In this document: positions 10,901-23,876 of the stretch, one piece after another | How the letters are laid out: each line of letters begins with the position of its first letter | Position numbering within the stretch: the stretch's first letter is position 1 | Source: Hypomesus transpacificus | Taxonomy: Eukaryota > Chordata > Actinopteri > Osmeriformes > Osmeridae | Direction of reading: 5' to 3' | NCBI RefSeq assembly: GCF_021917145.1 | Contig: NC_061064.1 | Location: 512,785 to 576,784 of the forward strand | DNA: 64,000 nucleotides | The notes under the pieces: generated by a model | What the model was told of the DNA's origin: nothing | Databases searched by the model: none | The model's input: the letters and a program-made list of their open reading frames with translations, nothing else | Position numbers and translations under genes: made by a program

Positions 10901-13900
10901 AGTGACAACAGTGGGGAGTGTGTCGTCTATTGACCGAACGCCGATACTGATTCACCAAGCCTGTGATATGGGCAATATTAGACAGCGCGGGGAAAACAGA
11001 GTAGGAGAAAGGGAAGAGGAACACAAACTATCTCTGATCATTTAATTAAGCTGTAGGAAATGAAAACCATCTAGGCAAGACCAAAAGCTAGAAGATGCAA
11101 TTGATTGGAGAGATCAGAGAGAAGCGTAAAGGAACAGAACAGATAAGCTTTGCTCAAAGCTCTTCAGCTGGTCTGACTCTGGGCCCAGACAGAAAGCAGT
11201 GAGATTAGCAGCTCTACTCCCTTCAAACTTAGTCCTCTCCTCTTTTGATTCAATTTTGGATACAAAACTGAGACCTGCATGTATGCTCTGGAGGGAAGAA
11301 TGACGAGCACAGCAGAATAAATGGGCCTTTAATAATTCACTTCAATAAGATTTGACCAGACTAGGGGGGAAAACCAAAAACACGCAGAGATAGACAGGAC
11401 GTAAAATGCATTAAAACATCTGAACCGAAACAAATTTACAGTATTTTGCTACATCATACATGAAGTGAAAAGTAGAGGGTTGTCTCACCTTGATGAGGTC
11501 ACCGAGCAACTTGTTCCCCTCGGTGTAGGCCTTCTTCACCTCCTTGAACTTGTGTCCCAGGCCCATGCTGTGAGCCTGGAAGTGCAGGTTAGTGTACTGG
11601 CCGCCAGGGATTTCGTTCTCGTAAACGTCTGCGTTTCCAGACTTCATGGTGGCCGTGCAGTCAAAAGGTGCGTAGAGCCCGCGAGCGACCTCCCAGTACT
11701 CGCTGTAGTCAAACACCTTCTCCAGAGGAATGCCTGACGGGACAGGGGGAAGAGGACGGGCTCAGACGCAGCTGCTAGCGCAAGCGTGGATTTTTGTTTA
11801 ACATGGGAGGTGTGGGAGTCGACGAAGACCGACTGTTTACTCAAGTTTTTGTATTAATCTGTTTGTTGTCAGATAAAGCTGACAGGGACACAGACAGATA
11901 GCCAGACAGATTCCCTGTCTGCGGCCCTGAGAGACAGACAGATGGACAAACTGTTTCTGAGACAGAGACACTGAAACAGACTGACAGGCCGATGGACGAA
12001 CCCTAGGCTGGAGTTGTCTTAAGTATGATCTACAATCATCATGGAGGAGAATAAGGGATCTTGGCTCAGGGAACCCTGCTGATGCAGAGTGCTAAGAAGT
12101 ATGGATTGATAGATTGAAGGACTAAAGAGCTCAAAAGGTATTAAGTGTCAAGTGAAAAATAATTGCCTTGAGATGGAGAAAACATTGAAAGAACTCCCTA
12201 CTAGCAGGTAAGAAAAACAACTTTTTTGATAAATCAGACTGTAGATCAGGTACTAAAATAAAATCAGTTTTGACAGTACAGAGAGGAAGCACAGTGGTAG
12301 AATGTGCTTCATCCACAGACCCAATGGCCTGTTCATTACATTATTGTTATTAGGTTTGCAGAAGCCTGGACATTAACATGGGCTATAAAACCTTGCTACT
12401 CCGTCTTGTGGCTGCGCTGATTCTCACATTGGGGTTTTTACATAATCAAGATGAATCCATGAGTGGGAAAGGATTACAAAGAAAGAAAGGTCTATAAAAG
12501 CTGCAATAATGTGTTTTATACTGAATAGTTTTTATTAATACTACACTCAAGGACACTGCTAAACAACAACGACATTTCTTGTTTCCATAACTTCCCATTA
12601 GTAGTACCTGGGTACCAAGGCAACAGCGTCTTACAAAAGCTAGATGAGTTGAGCCATTAATTGAACAATAAGAGACATGAGGAATCCAGTCCAGCCGCTC
12701 GACCGCTAACCACTTAAGTCGTACTATTTTGATTTTTTACTACACATACAACACAACAGTACTTCCTCAACAACTATATTTTAAGTTAAGTTAAAGGGAA
12801 ACATTTCAACATCTTCATACTCTTCAAAAAAGGTTAGGGCCAAGGACACGATGGAGTCCTCACAATTATTCTGCTGGATTTCGGAAAGCGCAGTAAAATA
12901 ACAGGGTTGGGTTCAGAAGCATACCGATAAACACTGCACCTCGGGTTTCCATTTTGTCCAAACAACTAGGTGCAGAAGTCATTTAAATAAATATGTTCAA
13001 AGGCACAGATGTAGACCCCAAACTCTCTTCAAACAGAGATTCCTTCTCTCAGCCAATGTCTTGCATTTATGTTTTCCATTCAGAAAACGACTCAATTTCA
13101 CAGTGTTGAGAACTTTTTAGTCCTCTAAATAAAGTATAGGGGATGCGTAAACCAGCGTTACATGCTCGATGTCCTTGCCAAAGTAGGAAGGTAAAAAGTG
13201 AACATGTATTTGAAATGAGCTGCTTGGTAACCGCGGAGGAACACTATTCCGTTGTTTATATGCCGTTACATGTCCAGGTCATTTCTAATAAGATGCAACT
13301 TGTCAGGCTAATTAATTCACCCTCTTGCCCTCTACTCAAGATGAGTTCTTAAGGGCTTTTCAAAAGCAATTAAGTGGCATTTGTTGTGTACGGAACAAAG
13401 AGATATTAAATTATCGTTCGATCTTGTAGAGATTGGATTCTTTTGACCCAGTGAATATTTTTGAATGCGTTTATGACATCATTCATTATCCGGTGTACCC
13501 AATGGCATCACAAGGAATAAGTTAGCGCCTGGTTGCTTTTGTGATGACGGGCTGTCTTGAAGAGAGGCTAAGTGTTGCATTGCATGTGTACAAGTTGGGC
13601 ACAACATTCGGCGTCGTTTTGTGGGAATTATTTTCTCTATAAAAGAGTTATAGAGAGTTTGAATTCCATTGACAACCAACGTCAACGTATCTTATAGGGG
13701 CGTGGAGCATATTTGGACACGGAGACAGACCTCTCATGTACAGACCTCTCATGTTGACTCGAAACATGGAATCTTCCCTCTCTGAGCCTGTGCCGTTTCT
13801 GGCAGCGAACAGCTATCGGGCGCTGGCTGGCTGGCTGAACACAGGAGCTTCCACGTCAGGCCTCACACACCAGTTACCTTAGCAACCTGGAGGCAGCAGA

Positions 13901-14244
13901 ACGCCCTCCCGCCTGGTTGGCTGGAGGGAGGGGGGGCGGGGCGGTAGAGGCGGGCAGGTCAGGTCATTACAGGAGGTTAAGCCTGCTCAGTTGATGCTCG
14001 TAACGTCTCAATTAAAGAAAGGTCACCGAGTGGTGTGTGAGTGGAGAAATCATGTCTATAGGTGACCTTCCCTGCAACCCTTCTCGCCCCGTATCTCGCC
14101 GGTCTCTCCAACCTGTTCTTTTTCTGGTATGCTCTCTATTTCTACCTCTCCCTCTCCACATCGGTCTCTGTCTCTACTTCTCCCCTGTCTCTCTACATAT
14201 CTCTCTCTCTCCATCTCCATCTCTCTCTCTCTCCATCTCTCTCT

Positions 14245-14275
<31 letters not shown>

Positions 14276-15911
14276 CCTCCATCTCTCTCTCTCTCCCTCC
14301 ATCTCTCTCTCCATCTCCATCTCTCTCTCTCTCTCCATCTCTCTTTGCCTCTCCTTTTCTCCCTCTGTCTCGTTATTGCCATCTCATCTTAGCAAAAAAC
14401 CTCAGACATGCTTCATTTCTAAACCACTTCCCATGTGTTCTCCGTTGTGTTGCTTATTTTATTGCTGACGGTTCATCCCTCCATCTCAGAGCTCTGGAGA
14501 CCAGGCATAATGAGTGTGCGTTTAAAGACTAGCATTATTCAACTGCCTGAGATTTCAGTCCATTCCAGACAGTCCCACTCCAAAACACATCCCTCTGTGT
14601 GCGAGAGTAATTCAGCCAATTAATTCAGCGAAGAAACCGCTGACATGTGTTTTTTCACAGTTTCCTTTCCCAACCTGCTGTTGTATATAACCCAGCTCTG
14701 GTGGTCAAATCAAATCAAACTTTATTATTTTTGTCCTATTTAGCAGTATCACAGGAGGGCTATGCACAAACACCCACAAATCAGCACCTAGCTAATGGCC
14801 TACAGCTCCCCTGTGTTTCGATTGGTCCTCAAGCAGAAGCTCAGCTCCCCTGTGTTTCGATTGGTCCTCAGGTAGAAGCTCAGCTCCCCTGTGTAGTGTC
14901 AGGTGTGTGGGGCTCACCTGTGTTCTGTTTGGTCCCCTTAGTGCAGGCCACCAGCGCCCCCATGCTGGGCTGTGAGGTCATCCCCGCCATGGAGTCCACC
15001 GCCACGTCCACCACGTCGGCCCCGGCTTCTGCACACGCCAACATGGCCGCCACTCCGGCCCCGGCCGTGTCGTGCGTGTGGACGTGGATGGGCATCTCGG
15101 GGAAGCGGTCCCTCAGAGCTCCAATCAGCAACCGGCTGGACTCTGGTTTCAGAAGCCCAGCCATGTCCTGGAGAAGAGGAGGAGTAGGGAGGGGAGAGAG
15201 GATGGGGGCAGGAGAGGTGGCATGCGGGAGGTGGGTTGGGGGTTGGAGAGCACGAGGGTGGGGGAGGGAAAGGGGGGAGAGGACAGTGACATTCAATGAC
15301 AGGATCCGTGGCTCATTCATCATCCCCAGTCACAGTGACAAGCAGAATATGTGTGCAGCAGAGATAACACGGCTGAGTGGAGCTGACGGAGAAAAATGTG
15401 TCACTTCCTGGATCCAGCAGTGTCTGTGGTCCTACCTTGAACCAGCACTGTCTGGTGTGGTCCTACCTTGAACCAGCACTGTCTGTGGTCCTACCTTGAA
15501 CCAATATGTGTGTCACTAGCATTCATGGTCATCATGCATGTCCCAACCATGTCTACCTTGATAGCCAGTATGTGCGTCCCGGCCTTGACCAGTTCGTCGG
15601 CCAGGTTCAAGTAGTACGCCAGGGAGTACTTCTGCCTCATGGGGTCGGACACGTCTCCTGTGTAGGATATGGAGGCCTCCACCACGCCCCCAGCTGCCCC
15701 CGCAGCCTCCATGCCCAGGATCATGTTGGGCAGGTAGTTCAGAGAGTCGAACACCCGGAAAATGTCCATGCCGTTCTCCTTGGCCACCTCGCAGAACCTG
15801 GGGGAGGGAGGGAGGGGAGGGGCGGGTGTTTGAGGTTGAGGACATGAAATGGAGTATATTAAATTATGTGTATGATATACACATATACTCCATCTCATGT
15901 CCTCCCTCCCT

Positions 15912-15955
<44 letters not shown>

Positions 15956-18900
15956 CTCAATATAATACATTTTATAGATATTATAGAGTATGTTAAAGGT
16001 AGGGTGAACTACAGAATTAGGGGTTTAAATGAGGTGCTTACATAATCAAGATGAATCCTTGAGTGGGAAAGGATTACAAATAAAGCAAGTCCTATCAATC
16101 TGCATTAATGAGTTTCAGACTGAACAAATGTGTATCTTCAATACATAGATAGTACAACCAAGTCCACTTTGCTAAGCAACAAGGGTATTTCTGGTTCACT
16201 AAACCCCCCCTTTGGTAGTACCTGGGTACCAAGGCAACATCTTTACTCTCTTCAAAAGGTGACACTATTTGAATCACTCAGAGGGGAGAATCTCCTCATA
16301 AGTATTCTGCTGGAGTCCTGAATGTGCAGTGAAATAACATGGCAAGTGACAGAAGCACACAGACTTTCCATTTAATCCAAACTACCGTATGATGTTAGGG
16401 GGAGGGGGGGGGGGTTATGTATTTTCTGTTCCATTTTAGATCAATATTTCTCATAGTGGATAAATGCCGTCCAGTGTTTACATACTGTAGGTTAAACACG
16501 TACAGAGGGCAGCCTTAGATCTGTATTCAAATGCTTTAACCAGTGAGCAATGCCAATCTATAGGAGTAAAGTCAGCTGACTAGAGATCCAAGAGGTTTCA
16601 GGTTCAAATCCCCCCGTTCTGTGTCCCTTTGGGCAAAGCATCTAAAGGAGTTTTTCCAAACCATTTTGATAAAACTTGGTGTGTGTGTGTGTGAGAGACT
16701 GACACAGCACGGACACTGACTTGAACACAGCGTTATCGGGGTAGTTGGTGTAACCGACGGCGTTGGCGCCTCTCAGAAGCATCTGGAAGGGAACGTTGGG
16801 TATCAGCGCTCGCAGCTCCTGCAGCCGCCGCCACGGGCACTCGCTCAGGAAACGCATCGCCACGTCAAAGGTGGCGCCTGGATACGGGAAAGGGAACGTC
16901 AACGCCACTTCACTGACAGGAAGAATCCACAGACCTCAAATCATCTCAGTCGTTCGTTTAGTTTCCCCCTTATAGAACGCGTTCCTATCCAGAACACTTT
17001 ACACATGTATACTGTAGGGAATGCTCAAATGGAATTTATAGTAGGGACTGTGCTTAAAAAGGCACTATTCAAGCTAGCATAATATGTTTTCCATCAATCC
17101 ACAGTACGTATGGTGTAATTATTTAGTGGGCACATGTGACAATTATTCATTGGCTAGTTTGCATGTAATTTGCATGTACAGCTCACTTGTGGGGGTTCAC
17201 AAAATGTGTATAAATCAAGTTCACAGACTAAATTGTGATATTTTTCACATGAATGGGAGATTTATGGGAACATTTATAAATGTTAACCTGACGAATGTTT
17301 TCCTTTTAACACAAAAGTCTTAAATCTTTTTTATCAATTGAACTTGTACCCTGCACTAGATAAAGCAGTCACGCAACTGAACAAGATACAAGACCAGAAC
17401 CGTTCACACAACATCCATTTGAGCAATTCTTCTCTTTTCCTGTTTGGGAAAAAAGTGTTCTCATTACCCGCTCCTATGACATATCAAATGTGACTTCCAC
17501 ACAAAGCTTGACAAAACAGGGCAAGGAAAGGTCGTGAGCGAAAGGCAGGCAGACAAAAGGAGCATTGACAAAAACTCTGACACGGATCTGACACATCACT
17601 TAGCAACAGAGGTAAAAAAGCGTTTTTTCTATCCGTTTTTACTTAGAGATGAGCTGGCAGTCATCTCTCATCTACCTCAAGCACGTCCTCTCCTGCTTTC
17701 TTCTGAGACCGAGGCAGGGAGCCCTCCCGAGTTCCCCAGAATAACCCGCACTGCTGAACAATGAGAGACTAGCCCTTTGGGCCGTGTCACATTTCTACTT
17801 AACCAGGCAGCTCGTTCTACGCGACCTTCCCACTCTGCGACCTTCCGAAACCCAACATGGCGAAAGAGACCACAGAGATTCACTCAGAGACAGAGAGAGC
17901 AAGGGGAGACAAAGGGAGAGAGAGAGAGAGAGATACATGTGTATTAACTGCATGGTTTACTGAATGCATTTTCTCACCTCCCCAGTTCTCTAAGCTGAAG
18001 AGGTTGTTGAAGTTGTGAGCCACGAAGGGGGCGATCTGTTTGAGGTCATGAGTGCGCACGCGGGTGGCCAGGAGAGACTGGTGAGCGTCTCTGAAGGTGG
18101 TGTCCATGAGCAGGAGGCCCTGGTGGGCACGCACCGCCTTGGCAAAGCCCTCTGGACCCTCCCGCAGCAGCACCTCACGGAAACCCACAGGGGGCTCTCC
18201 TGGGAGTTCGAAACAAACACACCACGTCAAAACTGCCAGTTGCTCGTTTTTCAAGGCAAAACATTTCCATTTTTTTTACAATTCAGCAGACACCTCCATC
18301 TAGAGGGACACACAAATCACTGAAATGGTCTGTATTTACCAGGCACGGTGCAACAATAACCACATCTCAGCCACCACGCACGGCGCAACGCTAATAATAT
18401 CTCAAAGACAAATGGTTTTTAAATGGATGGTACTAAGAGGTTGTTTGCTGGTTGGCGGGTTACCCAGTGGGACAGGAGGAACCACAGGGTCGATGGATGA
18501 CGGCTTGGCCTTGACTGGGATCGGCGTGGTGGGACCGTTCACCATGACGTGACCTGGGAAGAGGAGCACAAGTCATGCCTGGAATCCATTATCCGAAAGC
18601 GTCTCTAAATAGCTCCTTCATAATCGTCAGCCATTAGTGAGCCGCACTATGCACGAGAGTGCTCCACGAACATTTTTGACAAATTGCCTGACTAAAAAAG
18701 GAATCTATTGTGTACCAACATGACAGTAACAGAGCACAACATCAAGAAGTAGAACTTTGAGGGCTGGCAATTCTAGAGCTTTTATGACTGCAGGTGTGTG
18801 GTTTTTGCCAAGCGTGAATTTGGTTAATTATCTCACCTCTGAATGTAGGGAGGGATATTGTAATTGTTCAATGAGTCAAGATCATTAGCTGCAAATGATG

Positions 18901-19185
18901 GGGTAAATACCAACGAGATCCGATATTGTGCTGTGTAAAAAACAACCTTCAATAAAGGACTAACACATTATCTTCCACTCCAATAGTCTTTCTAGCAGAA
19001 GCACCAGGCCTAGACAGAGGAGGTGGGAGAACCCCATTACCCAGAAAGTGCAGCAGCTTCTGGGCTCGGTTCTGGACCGGTTTGAGGTTGAAGAGGTCCT
19101 GGTTCTCGTCTATGAACTGGGTGTCGACGGTGCCGTACAGGAACTGGTCGTTGTTCAGAACGTTCTGGAGAAAAGGGATGTTGGT
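7950..19185 (-). CDS. pc: PC carboxyltransferase and biotin-carrier exons
   Basis: The eleven downstream exons encode the end of the BC domain and allosteric linker ([10 protein letters not shown] to [19 protein letters not shown]), the carboxyltransferase barrel, its C-terminal helical part, and the biotin carrier domain. Carboxyltransferase landmarks are [76 protein letters not shown] (carrying the active-site Lys) and [20 protein letters not shown]. The last exon (8201-7950) holds the biotin site AMKMETVV, with the modified Lys 35 residues before the C-terminus (34 in human), and ends [12 protein letters not shown]. No frameshift or premature stop is seen in these exons. Confidence 0.96.
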
Positions 19186-19677
19186 CTGTGTAGACAAAGA
19201 AGAGATGGAAGAAGTGAGTGAGAATGGAGGAGAGAGGAGGGAGGATGGAGGAAGGGAGGGAGATAGGGAGGATGGGGGGAGGGATTATGCCTAAGAAGTG
19301 GTGTGTGATCTGTGACACAGGGGACAGATCAAACCAAAGCTGAAGTGCAAATGGTCTTTGAGGGTTGTGTGAGGTCGTTGTTCTCTGACCAATACCAAAT
19401 CAATGTCTCCCAGCACTCGATAATACCACCATCACCCATCCTGCTTCCATCCTGTGTGAGCGCTATCAGAGCCCTGCACACGGCAGGGAACACACTCAAA
19501 TCACTGGGCAAAACAATCCTGGGGATGGGGCTAATCCCCCTACATATGCCCTGCACACTCCCTGAGACGGACTAACACATCTGTCTCAGGTGCCCTGGGG
19601 GGGGGGGGGGCAGAGGAGCTGCGCAGAACAGCTGAGTGGAAACGCCAAGAAATGAGAGAAGGAGGACAAGGGAAGGA

Positions 19678-19723
<46 letters not shown>

Positions 19724-22700
19724 TGTGTGTGAGAGAGTGTGCGTGTGAGAGAGTGTGTGAGACAGAGATGGAGATGAGTGGGTGAATGTTCTGCTCGCGT
19801 TCCAACGCCCTTAGTCCATCCAAATTTCATGGTCAATCCATACATTTTCAAGCAGCATTTCAAAGTACTAGAGTGCTGACCCAGATTGCTATACTTTCCA
19901 CACACAAACTGCAGGTCTAACGGAGCCAATGTTCTATACAAAGAACAAAAATCAGATAACGAAATGATTTTCTCTTTCGATTGTCAGATTTGGTAAAAAT
20001 TACATAATTCTTTTTTTTTCCCCCCTCTTGAAGTTGATTAATTCTAAATCGTGTTGGAACCACTGTAGAGTGTTGACGCAGTGTGACAGTGTGCAGAGGG
20101 ACACAGGGCTAGAATAGGGAGTGATTTATCTTCCTGTTCAACCTTTTCTAACCATGTTCCAGTGGAGATAGATGGGAGGGGCGGAGCAGAAGATTTTCTA
20201 GGACACCTTACTTTACTAGTCTGTCTCTACTAAAACCCTTCCTAGCTGGAAGCAAGTGATCATTTCAGGGTGGAAACCTCACCACCAGGACTAGCTAACC
20301 CAGTTTTATGAAAGCACCAATTCTATAATGACTGCATCAAGTGGGCGTCAGAAGAGGGAAAACTAATTAAAATAATAATGTTTGAGCACAAAGCAACTGG
20401 GATGTGATTAAAGTCTGCTGTTGAAGTCCAATGATCAATTATGCATCCGGGACACTTGTTCCAAATTAGCCTTTCATGATTAAGTAAAAAGAAGAAGAGA
20501 GGTGAAAATAAAATTAATAAAAGCCAAGGTCATTTGTTTTGAAATATCACCCAATTTGTCCACTGGCATGAGTTCTGATAGCGCTGCTAAAGCAGCCAAG
20601 CCCACTGAATTCAGCCCCAGTCTGTAAAACGCTGTTCAGATCCACTGGGCTGAATAGATAGTCATTGCCCACATTGCTGCTTTTGTCCATCCTGAATGGC
20701 TGGACACAATGCCATCCACCCTCTCCGTCTCAGATAACTTGTCGGCACGGCACAAGCATGGATACTTAATACGCACACAGCAGCTCCTGGACAAGTCTTA
20801 GACATACAAAGCGTAAATACCGCAAATTAGCAATATATAGCAAAAACATGATTCTTAATTTTATATATAAGCATAAGACCTCAGGATACAATAATGAATA
20901 AGGCTCCAGTAATGATAGAATCCAGTAAAGGCGGATTTAAAGCGTGCAAGCTGGACAGTGAACGACTCAGAGACTACAAGCCTGTTCCTGTCAGAAGCTC
21001 CACAGTGAAGCATGCCTGTACACAGTCCTCTATATATAGCCTAGAGTTTGGGTCTGGCTGAGGGTGAGTCACTCTGCTAACCCAAACACACGCCGGAGAA
21101 ACAGAGGAATGAGGAGAACCCGGGGGGGAGGAGAGGAGGACTACAGATGGGAGGACTGATCTCCCCCCCCCCTCTCTTTGTCATCTCGTCTTCACGTATA
21201 CTCAAGGGTAAAACGTACGCCTCAAATCCCGCTCTACGCTACAGCGGGTTTGAACCTGTAACAGCCCTCATTTCCATCATATGGGGTACAAAGCTGTCTC
21301 TATAAGTGCGTTGCTTAGCGGCTCGGTTACCTGGCGTTTCGCTCATATTGAAAAGCCTTAGAGGCAGCATTAGAGCAGAACTGCAAGCAAGCATGTAAAC
21401 ACTCACCATCACTCCCAAGGCCGCTAATAACAAAACGTCTTCCTACTGTGCTAAGTCGAGGTTCCCCACCCCATTAGGATTGAGTTGCCCGCTTTAATCA
21501 GACGCTAAATAATTAATACTAAGTAATTTCAAGACTTTTAAAGAAATTGTGGATGGCAATTGACTTAATAGGCCTGGTGGGGGACTTGTGTGGTAGACCA
21601 TGTGACTGCCTCTCAGGAAGTCCCCTCCATACTTTGCTTTGGATGAAAGCCTTTATCAAAAGGAACACGTTGTTGTCGTTATGACCGTGGAGTCTCATTC
21701 CAGACGTCTTAGCACAACGCTCCACTCGTCCTCCACCTGGTCGCAGGGCGTCCTTGATGTCACGTACAACGGCAACACGGAGGGCGACGGGGGCCTGCTA
21801 CCTCCCAGGACCCCCCCCCCCCCCCCCCAGCGCCGTGGCAGCACCCCTTGGGGCGCAGGAACCAGCGCGTCGCTTTGAACCCAGAGGCGGAAAAGGAAGC
21901 GAGTCCCTGTGGTTTGGCTGCTTGGCAGATGATGATGATTATAATAATGATAATGTAGTAGGAATGTTATGACGGAGACACTGCCACCTCCAAACCCTCC
22001 TACACCTTCACACCCTTCAGCTTCTCATTTCAACCCGTCCTGCATGCTCATTTTCTTTTCCTCGCTGCCTCCGTTTCATTTCCCCTCCTCTCCGCCGCTA
22101 CTGAAAGGCAGGACTGCTTCGGGCTCTCTCTCTATCTTTCTCTCTCTCTCTCTTCCACTCCCCTCCCTCTTCTCTCTTCTCAGTAGCATACACATTGCAG
22201 TCTCACTCTGCATCTCCCCATCTCTCTCGCACACACCGACACACACACACACGCTCGCTCTCCCTGCACCAAAAGCCACAAATCACGACTCGTGCTGCAC
22301 AGGGATGTTGAAAGAGGAGACGTGCGTTGAAACAAGCGGCTGATTGAGTTGAGAGCGAGCTCGGACGGCAGGGGTAAAACATGCCATCGTTGTAGGTCAT
22401 TGAAATCAGACGCAGAGAGCCTCTTCCCTCTCCTCAGCCCCGGTCAGCAGGAGGAGCGGACTAGCGGGGGGAGCCGGCGAGTGAGAAGGGAGGGTTGCAC
22501 TCTTCCCTTCACAGGAGGGACGGCGGCGGCCAGTCAAGAGCAGGAGACGGGCAGAGACGGGAGAGGGGAGGGAGGGGGGCTGAGAGGACTTGCGCTGCTC
22601 TAACACAGATAACACAGACTCTGGGAAGTCGTAGAGCCTCACTGTTCTGCTCTGAGGACAGACGCGACGGGCGGGGAGGCAAGGGGCGGAATACAGATAA

Positions 22701-23839
22701 CTCCGGGATAAAAAGATGAGACGCGGGGCGGACACGCAATCTGAGGAGAGGACCCTCCAAGTCGGAGGAATTGGTGAAAGGACGAACGGAGAGGTGAAGA
22801 TGAGCCGATGAGAGGAGACGAGAGAAATGTTGCACACCTTTCATCCTTCTGGGGAAGAAGCGAGCCCGTCTGTGTATCCTTAGGGCTCATGCTTGAAAAA
22901 CTAAATCGGATTATTTCAATTCATGCTCCAGTTATCACGAAGAATCAATAGATGTGGCTTTCTCAGAAGACACCCAAGCAACTTAAGTAAGTTGACAGTC
23001 CTTATTCGTCTAGTTTCAAAATGAGGTTTGTTTTACTGTAGATTTGACAGTGCACAATAAGGTGCAGGTTGATTATGTTTAGTTTTGTGACAAAATAAAA
23101 AATATCCTATTGTCTCTTGGCTGGTCTGTGGACTGCTCATATTATGGATTTAGAAAACTCACCTAGCAACAGCACAGAGGGAATCACGCAGAGAAGGACA
23201 ATAAAGCCTAAAATAGTCATAAAGAATGATAAAACCTGAAAAGGATAACAATTGGAATAGGGAAATAAAAGCCGAGAACTGCTGGTCCTGTCAGCTTGGT
23301 AATGTTGGGGTTTGAAAGAGATGGATGGCAACAAAGGGAGAAGGAGGACTCGTGTTCTGAGGAGATCCCTACAGGACCCAGCAACATCATGACAGCAACA
23401 TGGCACCCAGAAGCCTTGGATTAGGAAAGTCAATCATTACCATCCAGTTCACAGCCTTGACATCTTTTACTTCCAGAGCACACGCACACACACGCGCACA
23501 CAGACCTGTAAATCCTCTCAGAGTCCCCCCTCCCTCCCATCCACCCAGACGGTGGTCACCAACTGTCAACATCCATCACTCCCTTCCTCCTGCCTCTCTG
23601 GCTCACTGCAGGTCATCTCCATTGGCTGCATGGTTTGTTTCTTGTTTTATAAGGCATCATCCATCATGCAGTCCTATAAAGCACACCCATACATGCTCAT
23701 ACACTGTGGCTGTCAAATAGTCTGCAAGTCAGGACCCTGTGTTTGCACAAACCCAGTTTCTACGCTGTAATCGTCTGGGTATTTATAGGCTGGATCATTA
23801 GTCTCCTTCTGGGCCCTTCATCATCTATTCTCATTCTCT

Positions 23840-23876
<37 letters not shown>

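Noticed and set aside
14880..15471. Plus-strand 274-codon frame over 14647-15471
   Set aside because: Antisense to the pc exon 15167-14918, whose minus-strand frame matches carboxyltransferase without interruption.
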